In this document: positions 54,018-62,870 of the stretch, one piece after another | How the letters are laid out: the number at the start of each line of letters is the position of its first letter | How positions within the stretch are numbered: position 1 is the first letter of the stretch | Assembly: GCA_963778375.1 (NCBI GenBank) | Contig: CAVZTX010000008.1 | Location: forward strand, 62,001-126,000 | Direction of reading: 5' to 3' | Origin: CAVZTX01 sp963778375 | GTDB taxonomy: Bacteria; Chloroflexota; Ktedonobacteria; Ktedonobacterales; Ktedonobacteraceae | DNA: 64,000 nt | Position numbers and translations under genes: made by a program | Notes under the pieces: generated by a model | The model's input: only the letters and a program-made list of their open reading frames with translations | Database searches by the model: none | What the model was told of the DNA's origin: nothing

Positions 54018-55626
54018 CAGACCAGCAACGAGACATGAGCAATCAAGAAAACATCCGCCTTCTCTACGACCTTGCCATCTACAACTGCCTCCACTTTGGC
54101 ACCTACAAAATGCTCATCTACGAAGACTCACAACAAGTACGTGAGTACACCAATCAAGAGATTGCCAGGGAAGCAACACAACTAGCAGCAGGTTTGCGTA
54201 GCTTAGGTATACAGAAAGGCGACCGCGTCATCGTCATGATGCTCAACTGCCCCGAAGTCATCATCTCCTACCAGGCAATCGCTCGCGCAGGCGCAATCAT
54301 CATCCCCGTACTCCCACTCCTCAAAGGCCCAGAAGTCCGCTACATCGCCGAAAACTCTGCCGCTAAAGCCATCATTACGGACAATAACCTTCTGCCCTTG
54401 CTCCGTAACGCCCTGGCTGATGTCCCCACCATGCAGCATATTATTTCTACCGGCATCGAGGCAAACACGGCAAACGATGAACCGCGCTCCCATACAATAC
54501 ACGCCTACAAAGACATTGTAGCTAAAGGTGCAGTCCGCAGGCTGATCATTACCTGCAAGACCTGGAAGGGGTGTCGCTCTCGCAGGACGATATCGCCGTC
54601 ACGCTCTACACTTCCGGCACGACCGGCCGTCCGAAAGGAGTTGTGCTCTCTCATCGCAACCTGATCGCTAATGCCCGCAGCGCTCGTAGGGCGAACACAT
54701 CAGAAGAAATGGTCGGAGAGGTGCAGCTTGCCATCCTGCCCCTGGCACATAGCTTTGGCCTACTTGTCTCCAACGTCGCGTACCTGAGCGGGGCAACCTT
54801 AGTCATGCATCCCCGCTTCGATACCACGGCCGTACTTTCGGCCATTGAACGTTATCGCATCAGCGGCTTCGCGGGCGTACCAGCTATGTTTGTAGCGCTG
54901 CTCTACACGCCCGACGCCGACAAATATGATACGAGTAGCTTAGAGAACTGCGTATGTGGCTCTGCCCCTCTGCCTCTTGCGGTTCTGGAGGCATTTGAGC
55001 AGAAATATAACTGCAAGATACTCGAGGGCTATGGACTCACCGAGGCAACCACAGCCCTTACCGGACACCGCGTAGATATGCCCCGCAAGCCCGGCTCAGT
55101 AGGCAAACCAATCGAAGATGTTGAAATACTCGTGGTGGATGAAAACGATAACCCCCTACCCGTTGGCGAGGTAGGCGAGGTAATTGCCCGCGGTCCCAAC
55201 ATCATGCAGGGCTACTACAACATGCCCGCAGAAACAGCGTCAGTGCTCCGTAACGGCTGGCTGCATACCGGTGATATGGGCCGCTTTGACGAAGATGGCT
55301 ACCTCTACATTGTAGAACGCAAGAAAGACCTGATTATTCGTGGCGGCCTGAACATCTATCCTCGCGACGTTGAAGAGGTGCTCAATCGCCACCCCGATGT
55401 CATCGAATCCGCCGTCATTGGTATTCCTTCCGAACGCATGGGTGAGGAGGTCAAAGCTTTCGTCGTTGCTCGCTCCAACATTGACGCGGAGACCCTCATG
55501 GCCTATTGCCGCGAGTCGCTGGCGAACTACAAAACGCCCAGTGAGATCGAGTTCGTGAACGTATTGCCGCGTAACATCGTTGGCAAAATCGACAAGAAAG
55601 AGCTAAGGAGACAACATGTCCATTGA
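54014..55626 (+). CDS. Acyl-CoA synthetase (AMP-binding), interrupted by a 1-nt frameshift
   Basis: The enzyme activates a carboxylic acid as acyl-AMP and passes it to CoA. The N-terminal frame (54014 to about 54540) has GLRSLGIQKGDRVIVMMLNCPE. The second frame carries the P-loop YTSGTTGRPKGVVLSH, the YGLTEATT motif, LHTGDMG, and the C-terminal GGLNIYPRDVEE and GKIDKKELR with the adenylation Lys. Adding one base near 54540 links AKGAVR to ADHYLQDLEGVSLSQDD. The restored protein is about 537 residues, normal for medium or long-chain ligases. It overlaps both neighbours (ATGA before, 11 nt after). Confidence 0.88.
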
Positions 55627-56567
55627 AATACCCCTGGAAAACGCTTCATTGTCCCAATTGCAGCAAACGCCTATCGACAATGTGCTGAACATCATCGATC
55701 AGGGCCTCGTACATCTACCTTCCTACCGGGAACTGTACTATCGCTGGGAACGCCAGCAATGGCGTGCGCAAGACATCGATTTTACAGCAGACCGCAGGCA
55801 GTGGGAAGGCATGACGCATGACCAGCACGCCATGCGCATGTACGGCTTGTCTGCGTTCTTCCAGGGCGAGGCATGCGTCACCGACACACTGGCCCCCTAT
55901 ATCACAGCCATGCCCGACGAGGAAATGCGCATCTTCGTCACCACCCAACTGGTCGATGAGGCCCGCCATACCGTCTTCTTCGCGCGTTTCTTCGACGAAG
56001 TGCTTGGCGTTGAGAAAGATACAATGGAAGAGATGCTCGGAGTCGCCCGCCAGTACATGAACTCGCACATCAAATACATCCTGATCGACGCCCTTTCCGA
56101 AATCTCCGAGCGCATTCGCCAGCAACCCGCTAATCTGGCATATCTGATCGAAGGCGTCACACTCTACCACGTCATCGTCGAGGGCATGATGGCCCTTGCA
56201 GGCCAGCGCGGCATCCTAGAGTATCTACCGCCTGAATGGACTCTTCCCAGCCTTCCGAGGGGGCTTCACCGCTGTAGCGCGTGACAAATCGCGTCACGTC
56301 GTATTCGGCGTGAAATTCCTGCGTGACATGATCCAGCGCGATGCCGCCAATGCGCAAGTTGTGCAGGCCGCCATCGAGAAATATGCACCCACTGCCCTCA
56401 CCGCCATCACACCCGCAGCCGAGCAAATTCAAAATATTCTGGCAATGGGCGACGATCCCTGGGTAACGCCACGCTTTGCGCAAGACTCCCTACGCAAGAA
56501 ACTGAAGGTCATCGGCTTGAGCATGCCCTTACCCGAAGTCCCACCGCCACCGTTCTTTGGAGTGTAA
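55616..56567 (+). CDS. R2lox-like ferritin-fold oxidase, with a 1-nt frameshift
   Basis: The protein resembles R2-like ligand-binding oxidases, Mn/Fe enzymes with a Tyr-Val crosslink. Ligand positions are Glu85 (GEACV), Glu115 and His118 (DEARH), and Glu189 (IVEG). Val88 lies three after Glu85 and Tyr184 five before Glu189, as the crosslink pair does in R2lox. The frame ends at 56284. Dropping one C near 56253 restores SFRGGFTAVARDKSRHVVFG and the C-terminus to 56567 (about 317 residues). In the restored helix the expected Glu, 35 after Glu189, is Lys224 (codon 56286-56288), followed by His227. It sits inside an acyl-CoA operon. Confidence 0.82.
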
Positions 56568-56585
56568 GACACAAGGAGCATCCAT

Positions 56586-56864
56586 ATGATATCCGCCTTA
56601 GTTCTCATCAACGTACAGCGCGGGCAGGTAAATGAAACCGCCCAGAGCCTGCTAGAAATCGAAGGCGTGGCCGAGGTCTACTCCGTAACCGGCGAATACG
56701 ACCTCGTCGCTCTCCTGCGCCTCGCCCGCTACGAAGACCTGGCCGACGTCGTCACAGCACATATGATCCAACTGCCCGCGATCACCAAAACGAACACACT
56801 CATGGCTTTCCAATGCTACTCACGTGCGGACTTGCAGCAGGCCTGGGATATCGGAGTAGAGTAA
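56586..56864 (+). CDS. Stand-alone Lrp/AsnC ligand-binding (RAM) domain
   Basis: The 92-residue protein is one RAM/ACT-like domain (SALVLINVQRGQ, IEGVAEVYSVTGEYDLVALLR, AITKTNTLMAFQCY) with no helix-turn-helix. Such single-domain proteins bind amino acids and may form octamers or modulate full-length Lrp. An AAGGAG lies upstream. Its place between an oxidase and a TPP enzyme suggests a small-molecule sensor for this operon, by inference only. Confidence 0.87.
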   Translation: MISALVLINVQRGQVNETAQSLLEIEGVAEVYSVTGEYDLVALLRLARYEDLADVVTAHMIQLPAITKTNTLMAFQCYSRADLQQAWDIGVE

Positions 56865-56903
56865 GGCATAGCCCTTTCATCACACTAGAGAACGGAGTCT
56901 TCC

Positions 56904-58551
56904 ATGGGCATGATTCACGGCGGTTGGCTCGTTGCCAAAACCCTCAAACGTGAAGGAGTTGAAGTCGTCTTCACCCTCAGTGGTGGGCACATCGCAGGCA
57001 TCTACGACGGCTGCATGCGTGAGGGTATTCGCGTCGTAGACACCCGTCACGAGCAGGCAGCCGTACACGCCGCCGAAGGCTGGGTCAAATCCACACGCAC
57101 CCCAGGCGTCGCCCTACTCACCGCAGGCCCAGGCGTCACCGATGGCGTCACTGGAGTTGCCAACGCCTATCTCGCCGGTAGCCCTATCCTCGTCATCGGC
57201 GGAGCCGCCCCCTTAAGCCTATGGGATCGCGGCGCGCTCCAGGAGATGAACCAGATCGACCTGCTGCGCCCCATCACCAAATGGGCACGCACCGTACACG
57301 AAACCTCCCGTCTTGCTGAGTACACCGCCTCAGCTTTTCGCCAGATGTTAAGCGGCAAGCCCGGACCTACCTTCTTAGAGATGCCGATGGACGTACTCAA
57401 TAACTTCGCCGACACCGACACCTACTTCGACCCCGGCGAACCCGCAAACTATCGCTATGGAGGTCGCACCGCACCCGATCCCGACCTTGTCTTGAAAGCC
57501 GCCCAACTACTAGAACAAGCGCAGCGTCCCGTCATCATGGCAGGAACTGCCGTCTGGTGGTGCGATGCCGCCGAACCGCTACGTCTGCTCGCTGAACGCA
57601 TACAAGCCCCTGTTTTCCTCAACGGTGCTGGTCGTGGCTGCCTGCCACCCACCCATCCCCTCTTCTTCAGTTCAGCACGCCGCAAAGCCCTCGAAGGAGC
57701 AGATACCATCCTGGCAATCGGCACGCGCATGGACTTCCGGCTCAATCACGGTCAACCTCCCCTCATTCCATCCGAAGCAAACATTCTCTGGTTAGACCTG
57801 GCCAGCGAGGATATCGGCGTCAACCGTGGTGCAGCCGTTGCCCTGGTTGGAGACGTAGGGTTGAGCATGTGCCAGCTCACCGAGGCAACGAAAAAACACA
57901 CCCAAAGCGAATGGCAATCCTACATCCGTAAAGAAGAACAGCAAATCATTGGAGCGTGACGAGGCAGCCCTGAATTCCGATGCCGTTCCTATTCATCCCA
58001 TGCGCTTCTGCCGCGAGATACGCGACTTTATCGACGAGGACACGACCGTCGTAGGCGATGGCGGCGATATCGTGAGCTACGGAGCAAAAGTAATCAACGT
58101 CGCTCGCCCCGGCTACTGGCTCGATGCAGGCCCAATGGGCACGCTTGGCGCCGGCACAGGCTTTGCCATGGCCGCGCAAATCGCCCGTCCCGGCAAAAAA
58201 GTCCTGATCCTGCACGGCGACGGCGCTTTTGGACTCAATGGCATGGAGTTCGAGAGCATGGTGCGACAGAAATTGCCCGTCGTCTCCATTATTGGTAATG
58301 ATGGTGCCTGGGGCCAGATCAAGCATCCCCAGCGAGCAATTATCGGTCACGCAACAGCAGCAGAACTTTCGCCCGGCATCCGCTACGACAAAATGGTCGA
58401 AGCCCTCGGTGGCTACGGCGAATTGGTCGAGCGACCTGAAGATATTCGCCCCGCCCTCGAACGCGCATTTGCCTCAGGTCTGCCCGGCTGCGTGAATGTC
58501 CTGATTGACCCCGAGAAACCTTATAGCAGGTCAACGAATGTAGCAGTCTAA
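56904..58551 (+). CDS. Thiamine-diphosphate enzyme (acetolactate synthase-like), with a 1-nt frameshift
   Basis: The first frame (to 57959) has the Pyr domain with catalytic Glu in DTRHEQAAVHAAEGW and the central domain (KAAQLLEQAQRPVIMAG). The second (57949 to 58551) has the PP domain with the GDG...N cofactor motif (GDGAFGLNGMEF, IIGNDGAWGQ) and SDAVPIHPMRFC. Removing one G near 57951-57952 joins them as QQIIERDEAALNSDAVP. The restored length is about 548 residues. It is a carboligase or decarboxylase of the acetolactate synthase/oxalyl-CoA decarboxylase superfamily. The neighbouring acyl-CoA genes fit a 2-hydroxyacyl-CoA-type substrate, but that is speculation. Confidence 0.88.
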
Positions 58552-58624
58552 TCAAAGTTATCATGGCATATCGTGTTAGTTCAACATATGTACCAAATTA
58601 CCGTAATTAGATACGAAAGTGCGG

Positions 58625-58654
58625 TTGACAGATGCCATAATATTGGCGTACACT
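58625..58654 (+). promoter_or_regulatory. Promoter of the BACON-repeat gene
   Basis: A perfect TTGACA (58625-58630), an 18-nt spacer and TACACT (58649-58654) fit a sigma-70 promoter. Transcription would begin near 58661, only about 10 nt before TTG 58670 and next to AGGAGG. Confidence 0.6.
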
Positions 58655-58669
58655 TTATGAGGAGGATTT

Positions 58670-61600
58670 TTGTACTCTTTAGAGGGAGACGCCGTGATAG
58701 TCATTAGCTGTCCGCATTGTAATGAGCTACTTCCTGAAACAGCTTATTATTGTCCCGCATGCGGTGAGTCTCTGAATTCACCCGAATCTGGAATTTCACC
58801 CGAATCTGATAATATCCAATCTCAGGCCTTATCCGAAACTGATACTACCCAACAGCTTCCAGATAAAAACCCAATAACCCCAGACGAGAACGTTGTTGCG
58901 CCCGCACCCTCACAGGCACAAGCCACCGCGTTCAAAGTGCCCTATTTTTATGACATGGGTATTGATGAGGGTCAATCTGCTGAGCCTGTAGAGCCTGACG
59001 AAAGTGAGCTTACTCAGCCTGTAAGCCTCTCTGCCGGACTATCTACCGCGCATATGCCGACCCGTCCTGCACAGGAGTCACCCTCCCCTCGTATCAACGC
59101 GTCCCTCATATCCCAGGACGCGGAAATGCCTGGCAGCCAACAAAGAGGCGTCGCCGTTGCTAGCAGACCAGCAACCGAAGCACGCGGCAATTGGAACAAG
59201 GTCGTCCCTTTGGGGGTAGCTCACCTGACACCTCTACCGGTCACACCTCTGCCTAAAACCCCACACATGTTGCCTACCTTGAAGCCTGCTCAAAAGACAT
59301 CCCGGCGTGTTCCTCCTCCCTTCTGGTTCTGGGTAACAACTATTGTCTTATTGGGCCTCCTGTTTGGTGGGCTTCTTGGACTCCTTGTGACCCACTCTTA
59401 TGGAGAACTTTCATTACAGGTCAGCCCTTCAACCGTTCCCGTGGGTGGCGTAATCACCCTCCAGGGATCCAACTTTCATCCTAATACCCACGTCGGACTG
59501 ATGCGCGACTCCGAGATTGCGATCGTTGATAGAAGCAGTCATAATATTATCTCAGCCGATGGCTCCGGCTCCTTCAGCGATACGGTCTTCATCGATAGTA
59601 GCTGGGGTGCGGGTCCCCATACCATCATCGCCGAAGACGCCAATTCCCACACAACCGCCAGTTTCCCCATTCTGGTGCTGGGTCACGGCGAATCATCGCG
59701 ACCACCCCATCTCTCGCTCTCCCTGACCAGCCTTGCTCTCGGTTCAGGCGATCAAGCCACCAATAGCACCATTCCCATGACCATTGCCAATAGCGGCGGT
59801 GGCGTCATCTCCTGGCAGAGTGCTACCACCCAACCCTGGCTCGTGCTCAGTCCGCAACACGGCACCTTCCCGGCCGATCAACCCATGAGCGTCACCGTCG
59901 CAGTTGATCGCTCTAATTTGACCCCAGGCAGCTATAGCGGCGACATCATCATCACCTCCAATGCCGGTAATGCTACCGTCTCCGTGACGATGCAAGTCAT
60001 CCCGTTGCAGACACAGAATGAAGGTGTGCTGCAACTCGGCTCGGCCGCCCTCTCCTTCACTGCAACCGATGGAGGCGCGAACCCAGCCACCCAGTCCGTC
60101 ACCCTCAGTAATCCAGGCGTGCAGCCCTTCCAGTGGGGCACCTCCACCTCGACCACCGATGGTGGGAATTGGCTGACGGTTGCTCCCGCTTCGGGTAATC
60201 TTGCTGCTCAAGGAGCCAGCCAAGCGGTCAAGATCGGTGTGAACATCAGCACCATGTTGCCAGGCGTCTACAGCGGCAAAGTGACCTTCTCTAACGCGGG
60301 CACACAGCCGGTACAGAATAGCCCACAAAGCATCATCGTCAGCCTCACCGTGCAGCCGCAGTGCACCCTCTCGGTCACCCCTGGCGTCGTCACCATCACC
60401 AGCGTCTCTGGACAGCCTGCTCCTGCCCCACTCTCCCTCAGTGTGGGTACCAATCAGGGATGCAGCAAACCCTTGAGTTGGACCGCCTCTGCCAGCACCT
60501 CTAGCGGTGGCTCCTGGCTCAACCTTGGTACAACTAGTGGCACCACGTCGAACACTCCCTTGACCGTCAGTGTTAACGTCGCTGGTCTTGCCGTTGGGAC
60601 CTACACTGGTCAGATCGTGTTGACCACCACCTCTGGCTCGCTGACCGTACCCGTCACCTTCATCATGGGACAGCCCAGCATCCCTGTTCAGGCCACCACA
60701 CCCGCGTCTTTGTCATTTAGCGGGATTGTGGGGCAACCCAATTCGCCGGGATCACAGCCCATCACGGTTACCAATAGCGGAGGTGGCACGCTCTCCTGGC
60801 AGGCCACCACCAGTGGAGGATGGCTGAGCGTGGCGCAAGCCGCAGGCAGTGTCGCCTCGAAACAATCTACGCAAATCACCGTGTTGGCGTCGACCTCAGG
60901 GCTGAGTGCTGGCACCTACACCGGCACGGTCACCATTAGCGGTACCGACGGCGCGGGACACCCGGCGACCGGTAGTCCACAATCCATTCCGGTCACCTTC
61001 ACCGTCTTTCCTGCCTGTGCCATCTCGGCGACCCCTGTCGCTCTAACCTTTGCAGGCCAGGTCGGCGGCCTGGATCCTACCACACAATCGGCTACCATCA
61101 CTGCCAGTGGTGCCTGCACCAGTGCGCTGAACTGGTCAACATCCGTTGTTACCTCAAGTGGTGGCTCCTGGCTCAGTGCGTCGCCTGCCTCAGGCAGTGT
61201 CAGTCTCTCAGCCAATTCAGGCACGAATGTAGGAGTAACGCTCCATGGTCTGAGCGCCGGCACCTATACCGGGACGGTAAAGATTGCCGCAACCGATAGC
61301 ACCGGTAAGGCAGTCGGTTCGCCACAGGTCATTATGATCACGCTGAATATAACGGCCCCTCCTGTACTCGCGGCAAGTTCTACTCAAGCCTCATTCAACA
61401 TTTCTACAGGCACACCACCACTGCCCATCACGATTAGCAATAAAGGTGGCCTCCCCTTGAACTGGAGTGCATCCCTGGCCGCGGGTGCGCCGTCCTTTGT
61501 CTCACTCTCTGCACTCTCTGGCACCAATCTGGCAGGAGGAACCAGTACCACCACTGATGTCCTCGTGAATACAGCCGGAATAACCAGTCAACAGACATTC

Positions 61601-62749
61601 ACCATCAGTGTACTCGTCAGTGCTATTGACCCATCTACCAACCAGCCAACCGCGGGAAGCCCGGCAACAGTATCGCTCAACATCACGATTACCCCACCTG
61701 CCATGCAGGTAAATTCGACCAGTCTCTCCTTCAGCGGAACCCAGGGCAGCAACAATCCACCATCACAGGCGATCACCATCACCAATAGCGGCGGTGGCAG
61801 TCTGAATTGGACGGTAGGTGCCCCATCAGCGGGATGGTTGTCAACAGCCCCCCGCGGTGGCAATGACAACTCTGGTGCAAGTTCTCGGGTCAAATTCTTC
61901 GCCAATATGAACGGACTGAACGCGGGATCATATTCGGCAACGGTCACAATCACACCTTCAGTAGGCTCTCCCATCACAATCAATGTCGCACTCACTGTGA
62001 TCGGAGCCACACCAACTCCTCTACCCACACCAAATGTAACGCCTGGGCCGAGTCCGACTCCCAGCCCAACCAATACGCCTACTCCGCAACCATCACCTAG
62101 TCCGACTGACACACCAACGCCACAACCATCGCCTAGCCCGACCGATACGCCGACTCCCCAGCCGTCGCCGACGCCAAATGTGACGCCTGGACCAAGTCCC
62201 ACGGCCAGTCCGACCGATACACCAACACCTAATCCTACCGACACTCCCACCCCTAGCCCGACCGATACGCCGACTCCCCAGCCGTCGCCGACTGATACCC
62301 CCACTCCCACTGCAACAGCCAGTCCAACTGACACTCCCACCCCCGCTGTAACTGACACTCCTACACCAACTCCCACGCCTACTCCCACCGCGACCGATAC
62401 TACTACCCCCACACCGACCGCCACAGATACATCCACGCCATCGCCAACCGCTACAGACACATCCACGCCATCACCGACCGCCACAGATACATCCACTCCA
62501 ACGGCTACAGCCAGCGCAAGCCCAACCGGTACAGCTACTACCGGAGCCACATCACAAACAACAAACATAGCCCTCATCTTAAAGAAGGTAACACTCAATC
62601 CAGGACCCCACGTAGCTGCACACATCCTCCGATCCACCCATTCTATCAAATCAGCCATCATAAAGAATGCAGCCCCACATTCAGCACCTGTCTCGAACAC
62701 CACAGTTTCCCGCTCCACCCCTGATGCCGCTCTTCGCGACCTCCAATAA
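58670..62749 (+). CDS. Membrane-anchored BACON-repeat surface protein with zinc-ribbon N-terminus
   Basis: The 1359-residue protein begins with a Cys4 zinc ribbon (CPHCN with CPACG, residues 14-34). It continues with a roughly 170-residue disordered Pro/Thr/Glu region and one transmembrane helix (about residues 222-246, FWFWVTTIVLLGLLFGGLLGLLV). The outer part has one IPT-like domain (LQVSPSTVPVGGVITLQG) and seven BACON-type repeats of about 100 residues with SGGGTLSWQA, GWLSV and AGTYTGTV signatures. A Thr/Pro/Asp array and a short tail end it. The topology puts the zinc ribbon inside and the repeats outside. BACON domains bind glycans or act as spacers. The start may be TTG 58670 or GTG 58694. 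Confidence 0.83.
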   Translation: MYSLEGDAVIVISCPHCNELLPETAYYCPACGESLNSPESGISPESDNIQSQALSETDTTQQLPDKNPITPDENVVAPAPSQAQATAFKVPYFYDMGIDEGQSAEPVEPDESELTQPVSLSAGLSTAHMPTRPAQESPSPRINASLISQDAEMPGSQQRGVAVASRPATEARGNWNKVVPLGVAHLTPLPVTPLPKTPHMLPTLKPAQKTSRRVPPPFWFWVTTIVLLGLLFGGLLGLLVTHSYGELSLQVSPSTVPVGGVITLQGSNFHPNTHVGLMRDSEIAIVDRSSHNIISADGSGSFSDTVFIDSSWGAGPHTIIAEDANSHTTASFPILVLGHGESSRPPHLSLSLTSLALGSGDQATNSTIPMTIANSGGGVISWQSATTQPWLVLSPQHGTFPADQPMSVTVAVDRSNLTPGSYSGDIIITSNAGNATVSVTMQVIPLQTQNEGVLQLGSAALSFTATDGGANPATQSVTLSNPGVQPFQWGTSTSTTDGGNWLTVAPASGNLAAQGASQAVKIGVNISTMLPGVYSGKVTFSNAGTQPVQNSPQSIIVSLTVQPQCTLSVTPGVVTITSVSGQPAPAPLSLSVGTNQGCSKPLSWTASASTSSGGSWLNLGTTSGTTSNTPLTVSVNVAGLAVGTYTGQIVLTTTSGSLTVPVTFIMGQPSIPVQATTPASLSFSGIVGQPNSPGSQPITVTNSGGGTLSWQATTSGGWLSVAQAAGSVASKQSTQITVLASTSGLSAGTYTGTVTISGTDGAGHPATGSPQSIPVTFTVFPACAISATPVALTFAGQVGGLDPTTQSATITASGACTSALNWSTSVVTSSGGSWLSASPASGSVSLSANSGTNVGVTLHGLSAGTYTGTVKIAATDSTGKAVGSPQVIMITLNITAPPVLAASSTQASFNISTGTPPLPITISNKGGLPLNWSASLAAGAPSFVSLSALSGTNLAGGTSTTTDVLVNTAGITSQQTFTISVLVSAIDPSTNQPTAGSPATVSLNITITPPAMQVNSTSLSFSGTQGSNNPPSQAITITNSGGGSLNWTVGAPSAGWLSTAPRGGNDNSGASSRVKFFANMNGLNAGSYSATVTITPSVGSPITINVALTVIGATPTPLPTPNVTPGPSPTPSPTNTPTPQPSPSPTDTPTPQPSPSPTDTPTPQPSPTPNVTPGPSPTASPTDTPTPNPTDTPTPSPTDTPTPQPSPTDTPTPTATASPTDTPTPAVTDTPTPTPTPTPTATDTTTPTPTATDTSTPSPTATDTSTPSPTATDTSTPTATASASPTGTATTGATSQTTNIALILKKVTLNPGPHVAAHILRSTHSIKSAIIKNAAPHSAPVSNTTVSRSTPDAALRDLQ
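62010..62540 (+). repeat. Thr-Pro-Asp low-complexity array
   Basis: About 530 nt encode repeats of PTDTPTPxPSP and similar. DNA units such as CCGACCGATACGCCGACTCCCCA recur at about 62137 and 62258. This is a rod-like or glycosylated linker, and a likely site of length variation. Confidence 0.85.
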
Positions 62750-62803
62750 TCTCCCCCATAGATTAAGCCTGCTTGATCCCACTCCATCACAATCCAGACA
62801 AAC

Positions 62804-62838
62804 AAAAAAGGGAAGTGAAAAGAATTCTTCCACTTCCC
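62804..62838 (-). terminator. Intrinsic terminator of the PLL-type lectin gene
   Basis: On the minus strand GGGAAGTG (62838-62831) pairs with CACTTCCC (62817-62810) around a loop that can partly pair. A T6 run (62809-62804) follows. It is 33 nt after the lectin stop. Confidence 0.85.
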
Positions 62839-62870
62839 CGCTATACACTGATCTACGTCCTCAAGAAACT

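Noticed and set aside
61588..62805. 405-codon minus-strand frame rich in Val and Gly
   Set aside because: It is the complement of the Thr/Pro repeat and BACON codons of the plus-strand gene and has no domain of its own.
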